The notes beneath the pieces were generated by a model. That model did not search any database and was not told the origin of the DNA. It was given only the letters and a program-made list of their open reading frames with translations. The translations under genes and the position numbers were made by a program. A DNA stretch of 64,000 bases from Nitrincola iocasae (GTDB lineage: Bacteria > Pseudomonadota > Gammaproteobacteria > Pseudomonadales > Balneatricaceae): NCBI RefSeq assembly GCF_008727795.1, contig NZ_CP044222.1, forward strand, positions 2,232,001 to 2,296,000, in the 5' to 3' direction. Positions 8,113 to 16,319 of the stretch are shown piece by piece; within the stretch, counting starts at the first letter, position 1, and every line of letters begins with the position of its first letter.

Positions 8113-8478
8113 ATGCAGAAGTATATCGAGTTACCAAAAAAGGATGTTGGAGCCAAGGTGGAAAATGAATGGTATGCAATATGTCAGAAAAAACAGTTCC
8201 CTTTCATTACATTGAAAAGCAGAACCAAGTTGGCCGACGTGCATTGGGACTATATAACTTATCCAACGAATGAAGATGGCATTCTTAATGACCTCAAAGG
8301 AAAGCTTAGGGATGATGCTTTAGAAATATTCAGGAAGTACGCCGATAAGCGTTCTGAATACAGGGGTAATGATCATCTAGTATGGTTCAAGGATTTAGAA
8401 ATTGAAAAAGCCAAGCTCGCAGCTGAAGAGCTATACGATCTTGTGGTTTGCTATATTGATGGGCATAAAAAAGCGTAA
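8113..8478 (+). CDS. Hypothetical protein (integron cassette 6)
   Basis: A protein of 121 residues, charged and mainly helical in its C-terminal half (LKGKLRDDALEIFRKYADKR and LEIEKAKLAAEELYDLVV), with no membrane helix and no recognised motif. The ATG has GGAG about 9 nt upstream. It is the last cassette gene; its attC (8479-8568) begins right after the stop. It is AT-rich like the other cassette genes. Confidence 0.62.
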   Translation: MQKYIELPKKDVGAKVENEWYAICQKKQFPFITLKSRTKLADVHWDYITYPTNEDGILNDLKGKLRDDALEIFRKYADKRSEYRGNDHLVWFKDLEIEKAKLAAEELYDLVVCYIDGHKKA

Positions 8479-8568
8479 GCCTAACAAAGTGGTGTTGTTC
8501 ACCGCTATCGCGGCTGGGACCTCCGCTACGCTAGCGCTTCGTTCCGGCCCCAAACCACGGCGTTATAC
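8479..8568 (+). other. attC site 6, right end of array
   Basis: R'' box GCCTAAC at 8479-8485 and core GTTATAC at 8562-8568, 90 bp. No matching GTATAAC box was found downstream, so the array ends here. A further 9-bp inverted repeat, AGTCTACTT / AAGTAGACT, lies at 8580-8588 and 8612-8620 between the array and the next system. Confidence 0.85.
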
Positions 8569-8694
8569 GATGCGGAGTAAGTCTACTTTCTACCCAAAGC
8601 ACACGTTAATTAAGTAGACTGACCAGCGTTTGAGCCGAAAGTATAGGCTTTAAGATGTCGACAAATATGTGAAAAAGACTAAAGGATGTTTCAT

Positions 8695-9840
8695 ATGCCT
8701 ACCGCAGCAGGACAATTGCTAGGTTATCAGCTCCAGCTCCAGCGGGCACTGGTTCACTTGCTGCAATCTGGGCGAGGATCGTCTGTAAGCGTTGAAGTTA
8801 CCGGTGACGTCGCGGTAATGCTCAGCAACGGGGGTAAACTCGAAGAAGAAGACAAGTCGTCCTTGAGTAGTAACCCAGTTACTAATAAATCAACCGACCT
8901 CTGGAAAACTTTCTATAACTGGATTAATGCGCTGAATGATGGTTCGATACATTTCGAGAGAACAAAATTCATTTTATATGCTAACCACAAGGGTAACAAA
9001 GGAATTGTCGATGCATTATCAGATGCTCAACGTCCTGAGGAAATAACTAAATGTATTGGAGAAGTAGAAAGCCTATTCGAATCTCTAGAATCGATCCACC
9101 CCATCCATTCGTATCTTTCACATATTCTGGGCCATAAAGATGCTTTTAGAGCGATAGTCGGCTCTTTTGAATTTATCGTCGGCAGTAAAACGGGTAGTGA
9201 GGAGATTCATCAGGTTCTATCAGAAATAATTTTAGTATCACAGCATCATGTCGACTATTTACATGATGAATTACTTGGCTGGGTAACAAATTCTTTGATG
9301 GACAGGATTGCCGCCAATAAACCCGCTATTATATCGTGGGAGGAATATCAGAAAAAGTTTGTGGTGCTGTTTGAAAGAGTTAGGGTAAGGGAGTTAATCG
9401 ACTTCACGAAGGAGTATGCAGCCGACCACAAGGAGGTTCAGGAACAGTTTAAAGAATATCCAAAATATTTGAAGCAACTACAGATAATTGATATTGAAGA
9501 CCATGAACAAGTTTCGGCAGTATCCGATTTCCTTCGTAGGAAAATAAATGCGGATAAATGGATAGAGAGCGAGTTGATAGACGAAGCTTCCGCTCAGGAG
9601 TTCGAAGAAAGCCTGAAAAGCTATTGGCACAGCACGATTAAAAAGCTCTCTATTACCGAAAAATCACTAAAGCCTGAAGAACGCGGGCAGCTTCTTTACC
9701 ACGATTGCAAGGTAAGGCAGGCAACAATAGGAAATCAGCCGGTTCTTTCTCATTTTGTTCGTGGAACTTATCATAATCTTACAAATGAAAATGAAATAGG
9801 GTGGCATGAATCATGGAACGATTTATTGAAAGACAGGTAG
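8695..9840 (+). CDS. ABC-three-component system, C-terminal-domain (CTD) protein
   Basis: I choose the ATG at 8695 because AAAGGA ends 8 nt before it; an in-frame ATG three codons earlier overlaps that site. The protein has 381 residues. The first part, with GYQLQLQRALVHLLQ and VSVEVTGDVAV, looks like a restriction-endonuclease-type fold. This is followed by a helical region and a charged C terminus with IGNQPVLSHFVRGTYHNL then NENEIGWHESW. That ending is what I associate with the CTD proteins of ABC-3C conflict systems. It is first in a tight operon with the middle component and the DUF3732 ATPase. In ABC-3C systems the CTD-type protein is thought to be a sensor or effector carrier. Confidence rests largely on the operon. 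Confidence 0.8.
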   Translation: MPTAAGQLLGYQLQLQRALVHLLQSGRGSSVSVEVTGDVAVMLSNGGKLEEEDKSSLSSNPVTNKSTDLWKTFYNWINALNDGSIHFERTKFILYANHKGNKGIVDALSDAQRPEEITKCIGEVESLFESLESIHPIHSYLSHILGHKDAFRAIVGSFEFIVGSKTGSEEIHQVLSEIILVSQHHVDYLHDELLGWVTNSLMDRIAANKPAIISWEEYQKKFVVLFERVRVRELIDFTKEYAADHKEVQEQFKEYPKYLKQLQIIDIEDHEQVSAVSDFLRRKINADKWIESELIDEASAQEFEESLKSYWHSTIKKLSITEKSLKPEERGQLLYHDCKVRQATIGNQPVLSHFVRGTYHNLTNENEIGWHESWNDLLKDR

Positions 9841-9850
9841 CAGGTGAGTT

Positions 9851-10354
9851 ATGAGCAATCTCGTTGAAGAAATTAGAGTCTGGAATACCCCGGTTGTCGG
9901 ATCCTACGTTCTTTGGCGATTTACACAAGGCTATACAGATCATCACCCCAAAGGTCACTCCCCCGTCCTTTTGCTACATTTTCTTGCATCTGCAATTTTA
10001 ACAAACAAGCGTCTCAGCGATCCCGTCACTAACCGCAGAAAGGACCTTGCGTCCTATGCGCGAAGCTTCACCGACAAAAAGGATGTCGATCTTTTCCTTT
10101 CGATTCATCATCGCGTGAACAATACGAAATTCTATACCTTAAGTTCGATCGACCTGGCGATTCAGCATGGTCTGCTGTTTCTCAATCTTGAGGATGGCTG
10201 CCTTTATCCTAAAAACCTTTTGCAGAAGCCGAGTAGGGGTATGGCTCCCAAGCCAAGTGTCAAATCTTTGGGCGATAAAGCAGAAACATTAGGTAAGTGG
10301 TTTTCAGCCTACTCGGTGAGCCAGGTATCTACATTATTAAAGGTGGTCTTATAG
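9851..10354 (+). CDS. ABC-three-component system, middle component
   Basis: A protein of 167 residues. The segment VEEIRVWNTPVVGSYVLWRF, then KGHSPVLLLHFLASAILTNKRL and the winged-helix-like end (SLGDKAETLGKWFSAYSVSQ) match the middle-component family of three-component ABC systems as I know it. It starts 10 nt after the CTD gene, and its TAG overlaps the GTG of the ATPase gene, so the three genes are co-translated. The middle component is believed to bridge the ATPase and the CTD protein; no catalytic residues are expected. Confidence 0.82.
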   Translation: MSNLVEEIRVWNTPVVGSYVLWRFTQGYTDHHPKGHSPVLLLHFLASAILTNKRLSDPVTNRRKDLASYARSFTDKKDVDLFLSIHHRVNNTKFYTLSSIDLAIQHGLLFLNLEDGCLYPKNLLQKPSRGMAPKPSVKSLGDKAETLGKWFSAYSVSQVSTLLKVVL

Positions 10355-12351
10355 TGAATATGAAGATAAGGAAGTTGATTATCTGGCCGAAAAATTCTGT
10401 TTTTCCGCCAAGAGAAGTGAAGTTTGAGCTTGACAAGGTTAATGTTATCACTGGAGCGTCACGCACAGGAAAATCGGCAATAATACCGATCATTGATTAC
10501 TGCCTTGGTTCCAGTTCATGCAGTATTCCTATTGACACAATTAGAGACTATGTATCCTGGTATGGTGTCATACTCCAACTTGGTCAGGATCAGATACTTA
10601 TCGCGAGGAAAGTTCCAACTGGCAGCAAGCCATCTGATGACTTTTACTACTATAAAGGAACGAGCGTTACGATTCCGCCGGTGCTGGAAGATAAAAATGC
10701 TTCGACTGAGGATGTTAAACACTCATTGAATGAACTTGCCCTGCTGCCGTATTTCAGTCTCGATCCAGACGAAGCACCACAAAACAGTTTTAAAGCTCGT
10801 CTGAGCATTCGTGATCTGATGGGCTTTGTATTTCAAACACAGGATATTGTCGCTAACCAGAATATTCTGTTCTACAAAACTCACGCTCATGAACATCGCG
10901 AAAAATTACGGACTTGGTTTCCTTTTATTCTTGGCGCGGAGAACTTGGAGGTTTTGAAGGCTCGACAGCGAATGCAGGTGCTTGAGCGGAAGCTAAATAG
11001 ATTGCGGCGGGAGCTTGAGAAAGAGCGCGCGATTTCAAAAGAGTGGAAGTCAAATATATTTGGACATCTCATGACGGCGGTCGATTACGGGCTGGTCAAC
11101 GCTCAATTTTCTCAATCTGACGATCCTGAGAGACTTCTTGGGCTCGGTAAGGAACTGATTGAGAGGAGCCCGGACAGACCACGTATCGGCGAAGGTCAGA
11201 TTCAGGCATCAAATGAAGAACTCATAAAGCTTGATGCTCATGACGATGATTTAGCTTCCCATATTGCGCAGATAAAGAACCGTCTTGAGGAGGTAAAAAG
11301 ATTAAAGGTCGGTTTTACAGATTACGGTTCCGTTGCCAGGAAGAAAGCTGACCGACTTCACCTTTCTAGATGGCTGACAGATGTAGCGCAACAGACTGAA
11401 ACTTGCCCCGTATGTGGTGAGTCCAGTCATCCCAACGCGCTTAACGAAATCAACAAAATTTCAGCCGTTCTTGAAGAATATGAAAATGAAGCGAGTAAAT
11501 TCCAGGTCATTCCCACCACTTTTGACAGGGAAGAACAGCGGCTTAAGCAAGACTTGGAGGACGTATTAGAGCAAAGGAACTCGCTTCAAGAACGATATGA
11601 CTGGCTTATACAGAAAGACGAGCAGGCCCGGCACAGCTTTTATAGAAACAAAGAGATGTATATCTTTCTCGGCCATTTCCGTTCCTCGCTGGAGCGGTTC
11701 GAAAAGCTCATTGAAGGCGGCCACCTAGAAAACCAAGTTCAGGAGCTACAGGACGAGTATGATCAATTGAAACCGCTGGTAAATGAAGCAGCTATTTTAA
11801 GAAGGGCAGATACCGCGACCGATAAAATAGCAGAGCTTATGCTCTCCTACCTTCAGCACCTTGACGTCGAAGAAAAATACAGGCAATCCAGACCAAAAGT
11901 TGACATCAAGGAGCTGGCCATCAAAGTACGGGGGAATGAAGGTGAGTGGCACTTCCTTGCTGAAGTCGGTAGCGCTTCGAATTGGGTTTCCTTTCATATA
12001 GCAGCTATGTGCGCATTTCAGGAGTTTTTTGCCAGCTTGCCCGGCTCAAGTGTCCCTAGTTTTGTCATCTTCGATCAGCCAAGTCAGGTTTACTTTCCCA
12101 AAGTTACACTGGTTGAAGGCGGTGAGAAGGAAGAAGACTTCAAGAATTACGAGGATGAAGACTTTCACGCAGTTAAGAAGATATTTAAAACCTTGTCAGA
12201 AACCTTCTCAAAACCAGATGCTTCCTGGCAGTTTATAGTTCTTGATCATGCGGATAAGGCTATATACGGAGATATTGAAAATGTTCACGAAGTCGATGAA
12301 TGGCGGGAGGGGAGAAAACTCATACCGACAGAATGGTATACCGAGGTATAG
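10354..12351 (+). CDS. ABC-three-component system ATPase, DUF3732 (RecN/Rad50-like)
   Basis: The start is the GTG overlapping the previous stop (TAGTG), with AGGTGG 7 nt upstream; an ATG two codons on is the alternative. The protein has 665 residues. Walker A GASRTGKS is at about 34-41. A long coiled-coil region (about 190-480) is broken by a CPVC zinc-hook-like pair near 351-354, as in Rad50-type ATPases. Walker B FVIFDQPSQ lies near 570-578, and a late LDHAD stretch follows. DUF3732 ATPases are the hallmark subunit of ABC-3C systems, proposed to defend against phage and plasmids by sensing nucleic acids. The system sits between an integron array and a restriction island. Confidence 0.88.
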   Translation: MNMKIRKLIIWPKNSVFPPREVKFELDKVNVITGASRTGKSAIIPIIDYCLGSSSCSIPIDTIRDYVSWYGVILQLGQDQILIARKVPTGSKPSDDFYYYKGTSVTIPPVLEDKNASTEDVKHSLNELALLPYFSLDPDEAPQNSFKARLSIRDLMGFVFQTQDIVANQNILFYKTHAHEHREKLRTWFPFILGAENLEVLKARQRMQVLERKLNRLRRELEKERAISKEWKSNIFGHLMTAVDYGLVNAQFSQSDDPERLLGLGKELIERSPDRPRIGEGQIQASNEELIKLDAHDDDLASHIAQIKNRLEEVKRLKVGFTDYGSVARKKADRLHLSRWLTDVAQQTETCPVCGESSHPNALNEINKISAVLEEYENEASKFQVIPTTFDREEQRLKQDLEDVLEQRNSLQERYDWLIQKDEQARHSFYRNKEMYIFLGHFRSSLERFEKLIEGGHLENQVQELQDEYDQLKPLVNEAAILRRADTATDKIAELMLSYLQHLDVEEKYRQSRPKVDIKELAIKVRGNEGEWHFLAEVGSASNWVSFHIAAMCAFQEFFASLPGSSVPSFVIFDQPSQVYFPKVTLVEGGEKEEDFKNYEDEDFHAVKKIFKTLSETFSKPDASWQFIVLDHADKAIYGDIENVHEVDEWREGRKLIPTEWYTEV

Positions 12352-12468
12352 AACATGCTGGGTTCTTTTGTTCTCATAAGGCTTGTAGTGAGCTGTGATA
12401 AATCGTTAAATGCTATCAGAGAAGCCATGTTAAATTCATAATTAGAGCTATAGTAGGGTACCTAACGG

Positions 12469-12498
12469 ATGGGTTACCAGATTTAGCTGGTAACCCAT
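12469..12498. terminator. Perfect 12-bp hairpin, likely bidirectional terminator
   Basis: ATGGGTTACCAG and CTGGTAACCCAT form a perfect stem with loop ATTTAG, between the ends of the DUF3732 gene and the small minus-strand ORF. There is no long T run, so terminator strength is uncertain. Confidence 0.55.
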
Positions 12499-12522
12499 TT
12501 GTCAAGATAGAGTAAGTAACAA

Positions 12523-12639
12523 CTAGTCCGGTGTAGAGCGATAGTGCTCTTTCACTGTTACTTTTCTCTTTTTGTCACCCACGGTTCTTTTGTGCTCCGG
12601 CACGTGCACTTTCTTCTTACCATCTTTAGTTTTAGCCAT
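12523..12639 (-). CDS. Small basic protein, 38 residues
   Basis: An ATG at 12639 preceded by GGGGG about 6 nt upstream opens 38 codons: MAKTKDGKKKVHVPEHKRTV followed by GDKKRKVTVKEHYRSTPD. It is strongly basic (about a third K and R) and has no cysteines. Many bacteria carry comparable short lysine-rich proteins ending in HYRSTP; their role is unknown to me, and nucleic-acid binding is a guess. It converges on the ABC-3C operon and shares the hairpin at 12469-12498. Confidence 0.5.
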   Translation of the reverse strand: MAKTKDGKKKVHVPEHKRTVGDKKRKVTVKEHYRSTPD

Positions 12640-12699
12640 TGCAGCCCCCTATCTCAATGAGAAATAACTGTATACTAAATAGACATAAATCATTATACG

Positions 12700-13600
12700 G
12701 GTATTTATCGTCCCTACAACCACTATATGTAGTGTTAACTGTATTTTATCAGCATCCGGTGCAATGAAGCTGATGCATGCTTAATTACACACAGCCAACT
12801 CTCAAACTGACTCAGCATAAACTCACATTTCTTGCAAATATACCGTCAATTGCACTTCTCGACTCAGCGTAGCTGATTAAGGCTATTGGATAATTTCTGC
12901 GGCTTTTTTCGGAATATGAAACTGTTTCCGATGGAACGCCAAACTGCAACCAACACATGGGTATGGTAGCGCTGGTTCTCGAAAACGTAAAAGCAACAAA
13001 AGATTGCTCGGTGTCAATGGCCATTAACACTCGGTTTACACCGAAACGCAGAGCCAGGGTGAATGCCCTGTGGTTTATGCACTGTATGGTTCATCGCTTG
13101 ATAAGATTGTGACTCAAGCTCAATACCGGTATTGAGCTGCATCATATGCCACCAAGCTGTGGCTTGATAGCCTAGTCTAGTAAATCTCTGCTGTTTAAAT
13201 GAGTTAAGCTATTCACTGACTAGAGCCGTACATAATTATCGAGTAACTGTTGATGTAGGAGGTTTCGATTTCAAAATTTACAATTCGACTGGCTTGCTAG
13301 GCAGAGAACATGAAAAAACGACCATTCATCTTTATCTGATCATCAAACGAGACAGAATACCCGGCATAAATTTCGGCTGTTAGAGCAGGATGGACAGCTG
13401 TCAAGTGGGCTCAGAGTTTTTTGGGAAAGAAGGTAGAGGAGGTTTCCGTGTGTGTTTTTGAAAAACTCTGCTGAAGACCCGGTCCTTATTGTCTTCGTAT
13501 TAGGAGCAGAACTACATCAGAGAATACAGAAATATTAAACATTTTAAGACCCTAACAAAGCAATGTAGCCAACTACGGTAAGTCTCAAACCTTCGTGGCC
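12700..13600. other. About 900 bp without recognisable gene
   Basis: No convincing ORF, RNA gene or repeat is seen. Short frames here lack ribosome sites and have improbable compositions. The stretch resembles decayed DNA between the ABC-3C system and the NYN gene. Confidence 0.5.
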
Positions 13601-13664
13601 ATCTTTGACGTTATATACCGGCCACCCCAATAGGCTAATTAACCATACAAGGAGCTCCAAAAAA

Positions 13665-14387
13665 ATGGACGATTCAAAACAAAAAATAGCCTTGTTCATC
13701 GATGCCGATAACGCCCCTGCCAATAAGTTTGAAGATGTTCTCAGCGAAGTGGCGAAATATGGCGTGGTCACAATCCGAAAAGCTTATGGCAACTGGAAGG
13801 CCCCTACTCTGAAGCCCTGGGAAGATCTGTTACACGAGTATGCTATTCAGCCAGTGCAGCAGTATGATCTGACCAAGGGTAAAAACGCCTCAGATATTGC
13901 GCTGGTCATTGATGCTATGGATGTGATGTACACCAAAAACATCGATGTCATGTGCTTTGTGTCATCAGACTGTGATTTCACCCCAATGGTCACGCGTGCC
14001 CTTGCTGAAGGAAAAGTGGTGCTGGGGTTTGGTGAACGTAAGACCCCTGCTCCCTTCGTGAATGCGTGTTCCAAGTTCCTGTTTTTAGATCAGGAACAAG
14101 AGCAGAAACAGAACGGTACGTCACAGTCCAAATCGAAAAACATTAACTCCAATACCAAGCTTATCAGCTTACTGCGCCAGGCAATCGAAGCCACCGAGGA
14201 AGACAATGGCTGGGCGGCGCTGGGTCCGGTGGGCTCGCATATTTCCAACAAAACCTCGTTTGATACCCGCAATTACGGTTTTAAGAACCTAAGCAGCCTG
14301 TTCAAGGCTAGCGATCTGTTTGAGCTCAAGCGTGGACCGGGAAATTCTTACTTGGTCAGGGACGCGCGCAAGAGTAAATCAGCTTAA
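13665..14387 (+). CDS. NYN domain protein with C-terminal OST-HTH/LOTUS domain
   Basis: Start at ATG 13665 (MDDSKQK) with AAGGAG about 12 nt upstream; 240 residues. The NYN (PIN-like nuclease) domain covers about 7-145, with acidic residues at the expected places: IDADNAP (Asp13, Asp15, Asn16), SDIALVIDAMD (Asp77, Asp83) and SSDCDFTP (Asp102, Asp104). A charged Gln/Ser linker (about 143-163) leads to a LOTUS-type winged helix (about 164-232, with NYGFKNLSSLFKASDLFEL). LabA/DUF88-type NYN proteins are predicted RNases. Fragments of a second copy of this gene occur at 27.3 and 27.8 kb. It may be a defence gene, but that is inferred from its island position. Confidence 0.88.
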   Translation: MDDSKQKIALFIDADNAPANKFEDVLSEVAKYGVVTIRKAYGNWKAPTLKPWEDLLHEYAIQPVQQYDLTKGKNASDIALVIDAMDVMYTKNIDVMCFVSSDCDFTPMVTRALAEGKVVLGFGERKTPAPFVNACSKFLFLDQEQEQKQNGTSQSKSKNINSNTKLISLLRQAIEATEEDNGWAALGPVGSHISNKTSFDTRNYGFKNLSSLFKASDLFELKRGPGNSYLVRDARKSKSA

Positions 14388-14510
14388 CGCTTGATCTTAT
14401 AAGCCACCATATAATCCCCTATCATAGTGCCGACGGAGCCATGGCCACCTGCACCACCTGCTCACCCTGGCTGTTCAGATAGGTGATCGGTGATCATCGG
14501 GTCGCCTATT
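14388..14510 (-). pseudogene. Relic of the 3' end of the PQQ dehydrogenase gene
   Basis: The bases from 14388 (CGCTTGATCTTATAAGCCACC) match the 3' end of the dehydrogenase gene from 29594 onward, with scattered substitutions. Near 14483 the match jumps ahead about 115 bases, to the region around 29820-29843 (GGTGATCATCGGGTCGCCTAT), then ends. It abuts the stop of the NYN gene. This is a decayed duplicate left at the island border. Confidence 0.8.
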
Positions 14511-14689
14511 CAGCTTCGTCAAGCTGACTAGCCTGGTGAAAAGGTTCAATGAGTAGCAAGGCCATAAACTCAGACATATTTTTTGTTCGCTACGTTCACT
14601 ACAAATGCGTCAGCCAAGGCACACAGAGCTATCGCCTCTATTCTTGAGTGGTGCCAGCTAAATATGAACCACTCCACGGCAATAAATGA

Positions 14690-14718
14690 TTAGATTAGTG
14701 CGCCTTGGCTCGTATAAT
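14690..14718 (+). promoter_or_regulatory. Candidate sigma-70 promoter of the hsd/prr operon
   Basis: TTAGAT at 14690-14695 and TATAAT at 14713-14718 are 17 nt apart, 45 bases before the hsdM ATG. An inverted repeat GAGTGGT/ACCACTC lies a little upstream (about 14646-14674). This is sequence pattern only. Confidence 0.45.
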
Positions 14719-14762
14719 ACCGAGTTCTATTTCGAGCTAATGACTTTTTAGACAGGAAAACC

Positions 14763-16319
14763 ATGACAAGTACTCAACAACGCGCCGCACTGCAACGCCA
14801 GATCTGGCAAATAGCCAATGATGTACGCGGCTCTGTGGATGGCTGGGATTTTAAGCAATACGTACTCGGTACTCTGTTCTATCGGTTTATTAGCGAAAAC
14901 TTTGCCAGCTACATTGAAGGCGGCGACGAAAGCATCAACTATGCCGAGCTTGGCGATGAGGTAATCACCGACGACATCGAAGATGATGCCATTAAAACCA
15001 AGGGCTATTTTATTTTCCCCAGTCAGCTGTTTGTCAATATTGCCAAAGGGGCCAACACCAACGAGAGTTTAAATACGGATCTGGCTAGCATCTTTGCCGA
15101 CATCGAAAACTCCGCCAACGGCTACCCCTCTGAGCCTGACATCAAAGGTCTGTTTGCTGATTTCGATACCACCAGTAACAGGCTCGGCAATACGGTAAAA
15201 GATAAAAACATCCGTTTGGCCGCTGTGCTCAAAGGCGTAGCTGGCTTAGATTTTGGTGATTTTGAAGGTAATCAGATCGACCTGTTTGGTGATGCATACG
15301 AATTCCTGATCTCAAACTACGCTGCCAATGCTGGCAAATCCGGTGGTGAGTTTTTCACCCCGCAACATGTATCCCGGCTGATTGCCCAGCTCGCCATGCA
15401 CGGGCAAACCAGCGTCAACAAAATTTATGATCCAGCCGCTGGGTCTGGCTCCTTATTACTTCAAGCCAAAAGGCATTTTAAAGATCACATTATTGAGGAG
15501 GGCTTCTTCGGTCAGGAAATCAACCACACGACCTACAACTTGGCGCGTATGAACATGTTCTTGCACAACATCAATTACGACAAGTTCAATATACAGCTGG
15601 GCAACACCCTCACCGACCCGCATTTTGAAGATGACAAACCTTTTGATGCTATTGTTTCCAACCCACCTTACTCGGTTAAGTGGATCGGCTCAGACGACCC
15701 AACCCTGATTAACGACGACCGCTTTGCCCCCGCTGGAGTATTAGCGCCCAAATCCAAAGCCGATTTTGCCTTTGTGCTACATGCGCTGAGCTACCTTTCC
15801 AGCAAAGGCCGTGCGGCCATTGTCTGCTTCCCTGGTATTTTTTACCGTGGCGGCGCAGAGCAAAAAATTCGTAAATATCTGGTGGATAACAACTTTGTGG
15901 AAACGGTGATTTCCCTCGCGCCTAACCTTTTTTATGGTACCACCATCGCCGTCACCATCCTGGTACTGTCCAAACACAAAACCGACACCACTACCCAGTT
16001 TATCGATGCCAGTGGCCTGTTTAAAAAAGAAACCAACAATAACACTCTCACCGATGCGCATATCGAACAGATCATGCAAGCGTTTGACAGTAAAGCGAAC
16101 CTTGAGCACTTTGCTAGATCGGTACCTTTTGAAGACATCGCCACTAACGAATACAACCTATCGGTCAGCAGCTATGTGGAAGCCAAAGACAACCGAGTAG
16201 CCATTGATATTACTCAGCTCAATGCCGAGCTAAAAACCACCGTCGCAAGAATCGATCAACTGCGCTCGGAGATTGATGCCATTGTAGCGGAGATTGAAGG
16301 CGAAGGGGTTGATGTATGA
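14763..16319 (+). CDS. hsdM: Type I restriction-modification system DNA methyltransferase subunit HsdM (prrA-like)
   Basis: A protein of 518 residues. An N-terminal helical HsdM domain (about 10-150) is followed by the N6-adenine methyltransferase core with motif I DPAAGSGS at 223-230 and motif IV NPPY at 300-303. Close resemblance to the EcoprrI/EcoR124I (type IC) HsdM family is suggested by the start [20 protein letters not shown]. It methylates adenine in the target set by HsdS and is part of both the methylase and the restriction complex. Its last four bases overlap the hsdS start (ATGA), so the operon is translationally coupled. Confidence 0.95.
   Translation: MTSTQQRAALQRQIWQIANDVRGSVDGWDFKQYVLGTLFYRFISENFASYIEGGDESINYAELGDEVITDDIEDDAIKTKGYFIFPSQLFVNIAKGANTNESLNTDLASIFADIENSANGYPSEPDIKGLFADFDTTSNRLGNTVKDKNIRLAAVLKGVAGLDFGDFEGNQIDLFGDAYEFLISNYAANAGKSGGEFFTPQHVSRLIAQLAMHGQTSVNKIYDPAAGSGSLLLQAKRHFKDHIIEEGFFGQEINHTTYNLARMNMFLHNINYDKFNIQLGNTLTDPHFEDDKPFDAIVSNPPYSVKWIGSDDPTLINDDRFAPAGVLAPKSKADFAFVLHALSYLSSKGRAAIVCFPGIFYRGGAEQKIRKYLVDNNFVETVISLAPNLFYGTTIAVTILVLSKHKTDTTTQFIDASGLFKKETNNNTLTDAHIEQIMQAFDSKANLEHFARSVPFEDIATNEYNLSVSSYVEAKDNRVAIDITQLNAELKTTVARIDQLRSEIDAIVAEIEGEGVDV

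Larger units (their letters stand above)
5380..8568 (+). mobile_element. Integron gene-cassette array without integrase (CALIN), six cassettes
   Basis: Six attC-like sites of 60-105 bp, each with an R'' box (RYYYAAC-like), an imperfect palindrome and a GTTRRRY-like core, separate short plus-strand genes. Cassette cores are GTTATAC 5380, GTTAGGC 5971, GTTATGC 6647, GTTATGA 7322, GTTAAAG 7690, GTTAGGC 8087 and GTTATAC 8562 (right end). For each cassette the R'' box at its 3' end is the reverse complement of its own first bases: GTTATGCC pairs with GGCATAAC and GTTAAAG with CTTTAAC. This is expected because both come from one circular attC. The first cassette matches at 6 of 7 positions. No intI is present in the window. 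Clusters of this kind are called CALINs. Confidence 0.9.

Noticed and set aside
8686..12351. ABC-3C operon as a seventh integron cassette
   Set aside because: No R'' box (GTATAAC) or attC was seen after 12351, and the genes are too long for usual cassettes.
12812..13030. Minus-strand frame of 72 codons in the gene-poor stretch
   Set aside because: No ribosome site, unlikely composition and no recognisable motif; treated as chance.
13544..13771. Minus-strand frame over the start of the NYN gene
   Set aside because: A shadow of the NYN gene; the related minus frame at 27257 is a shadow of its relic.
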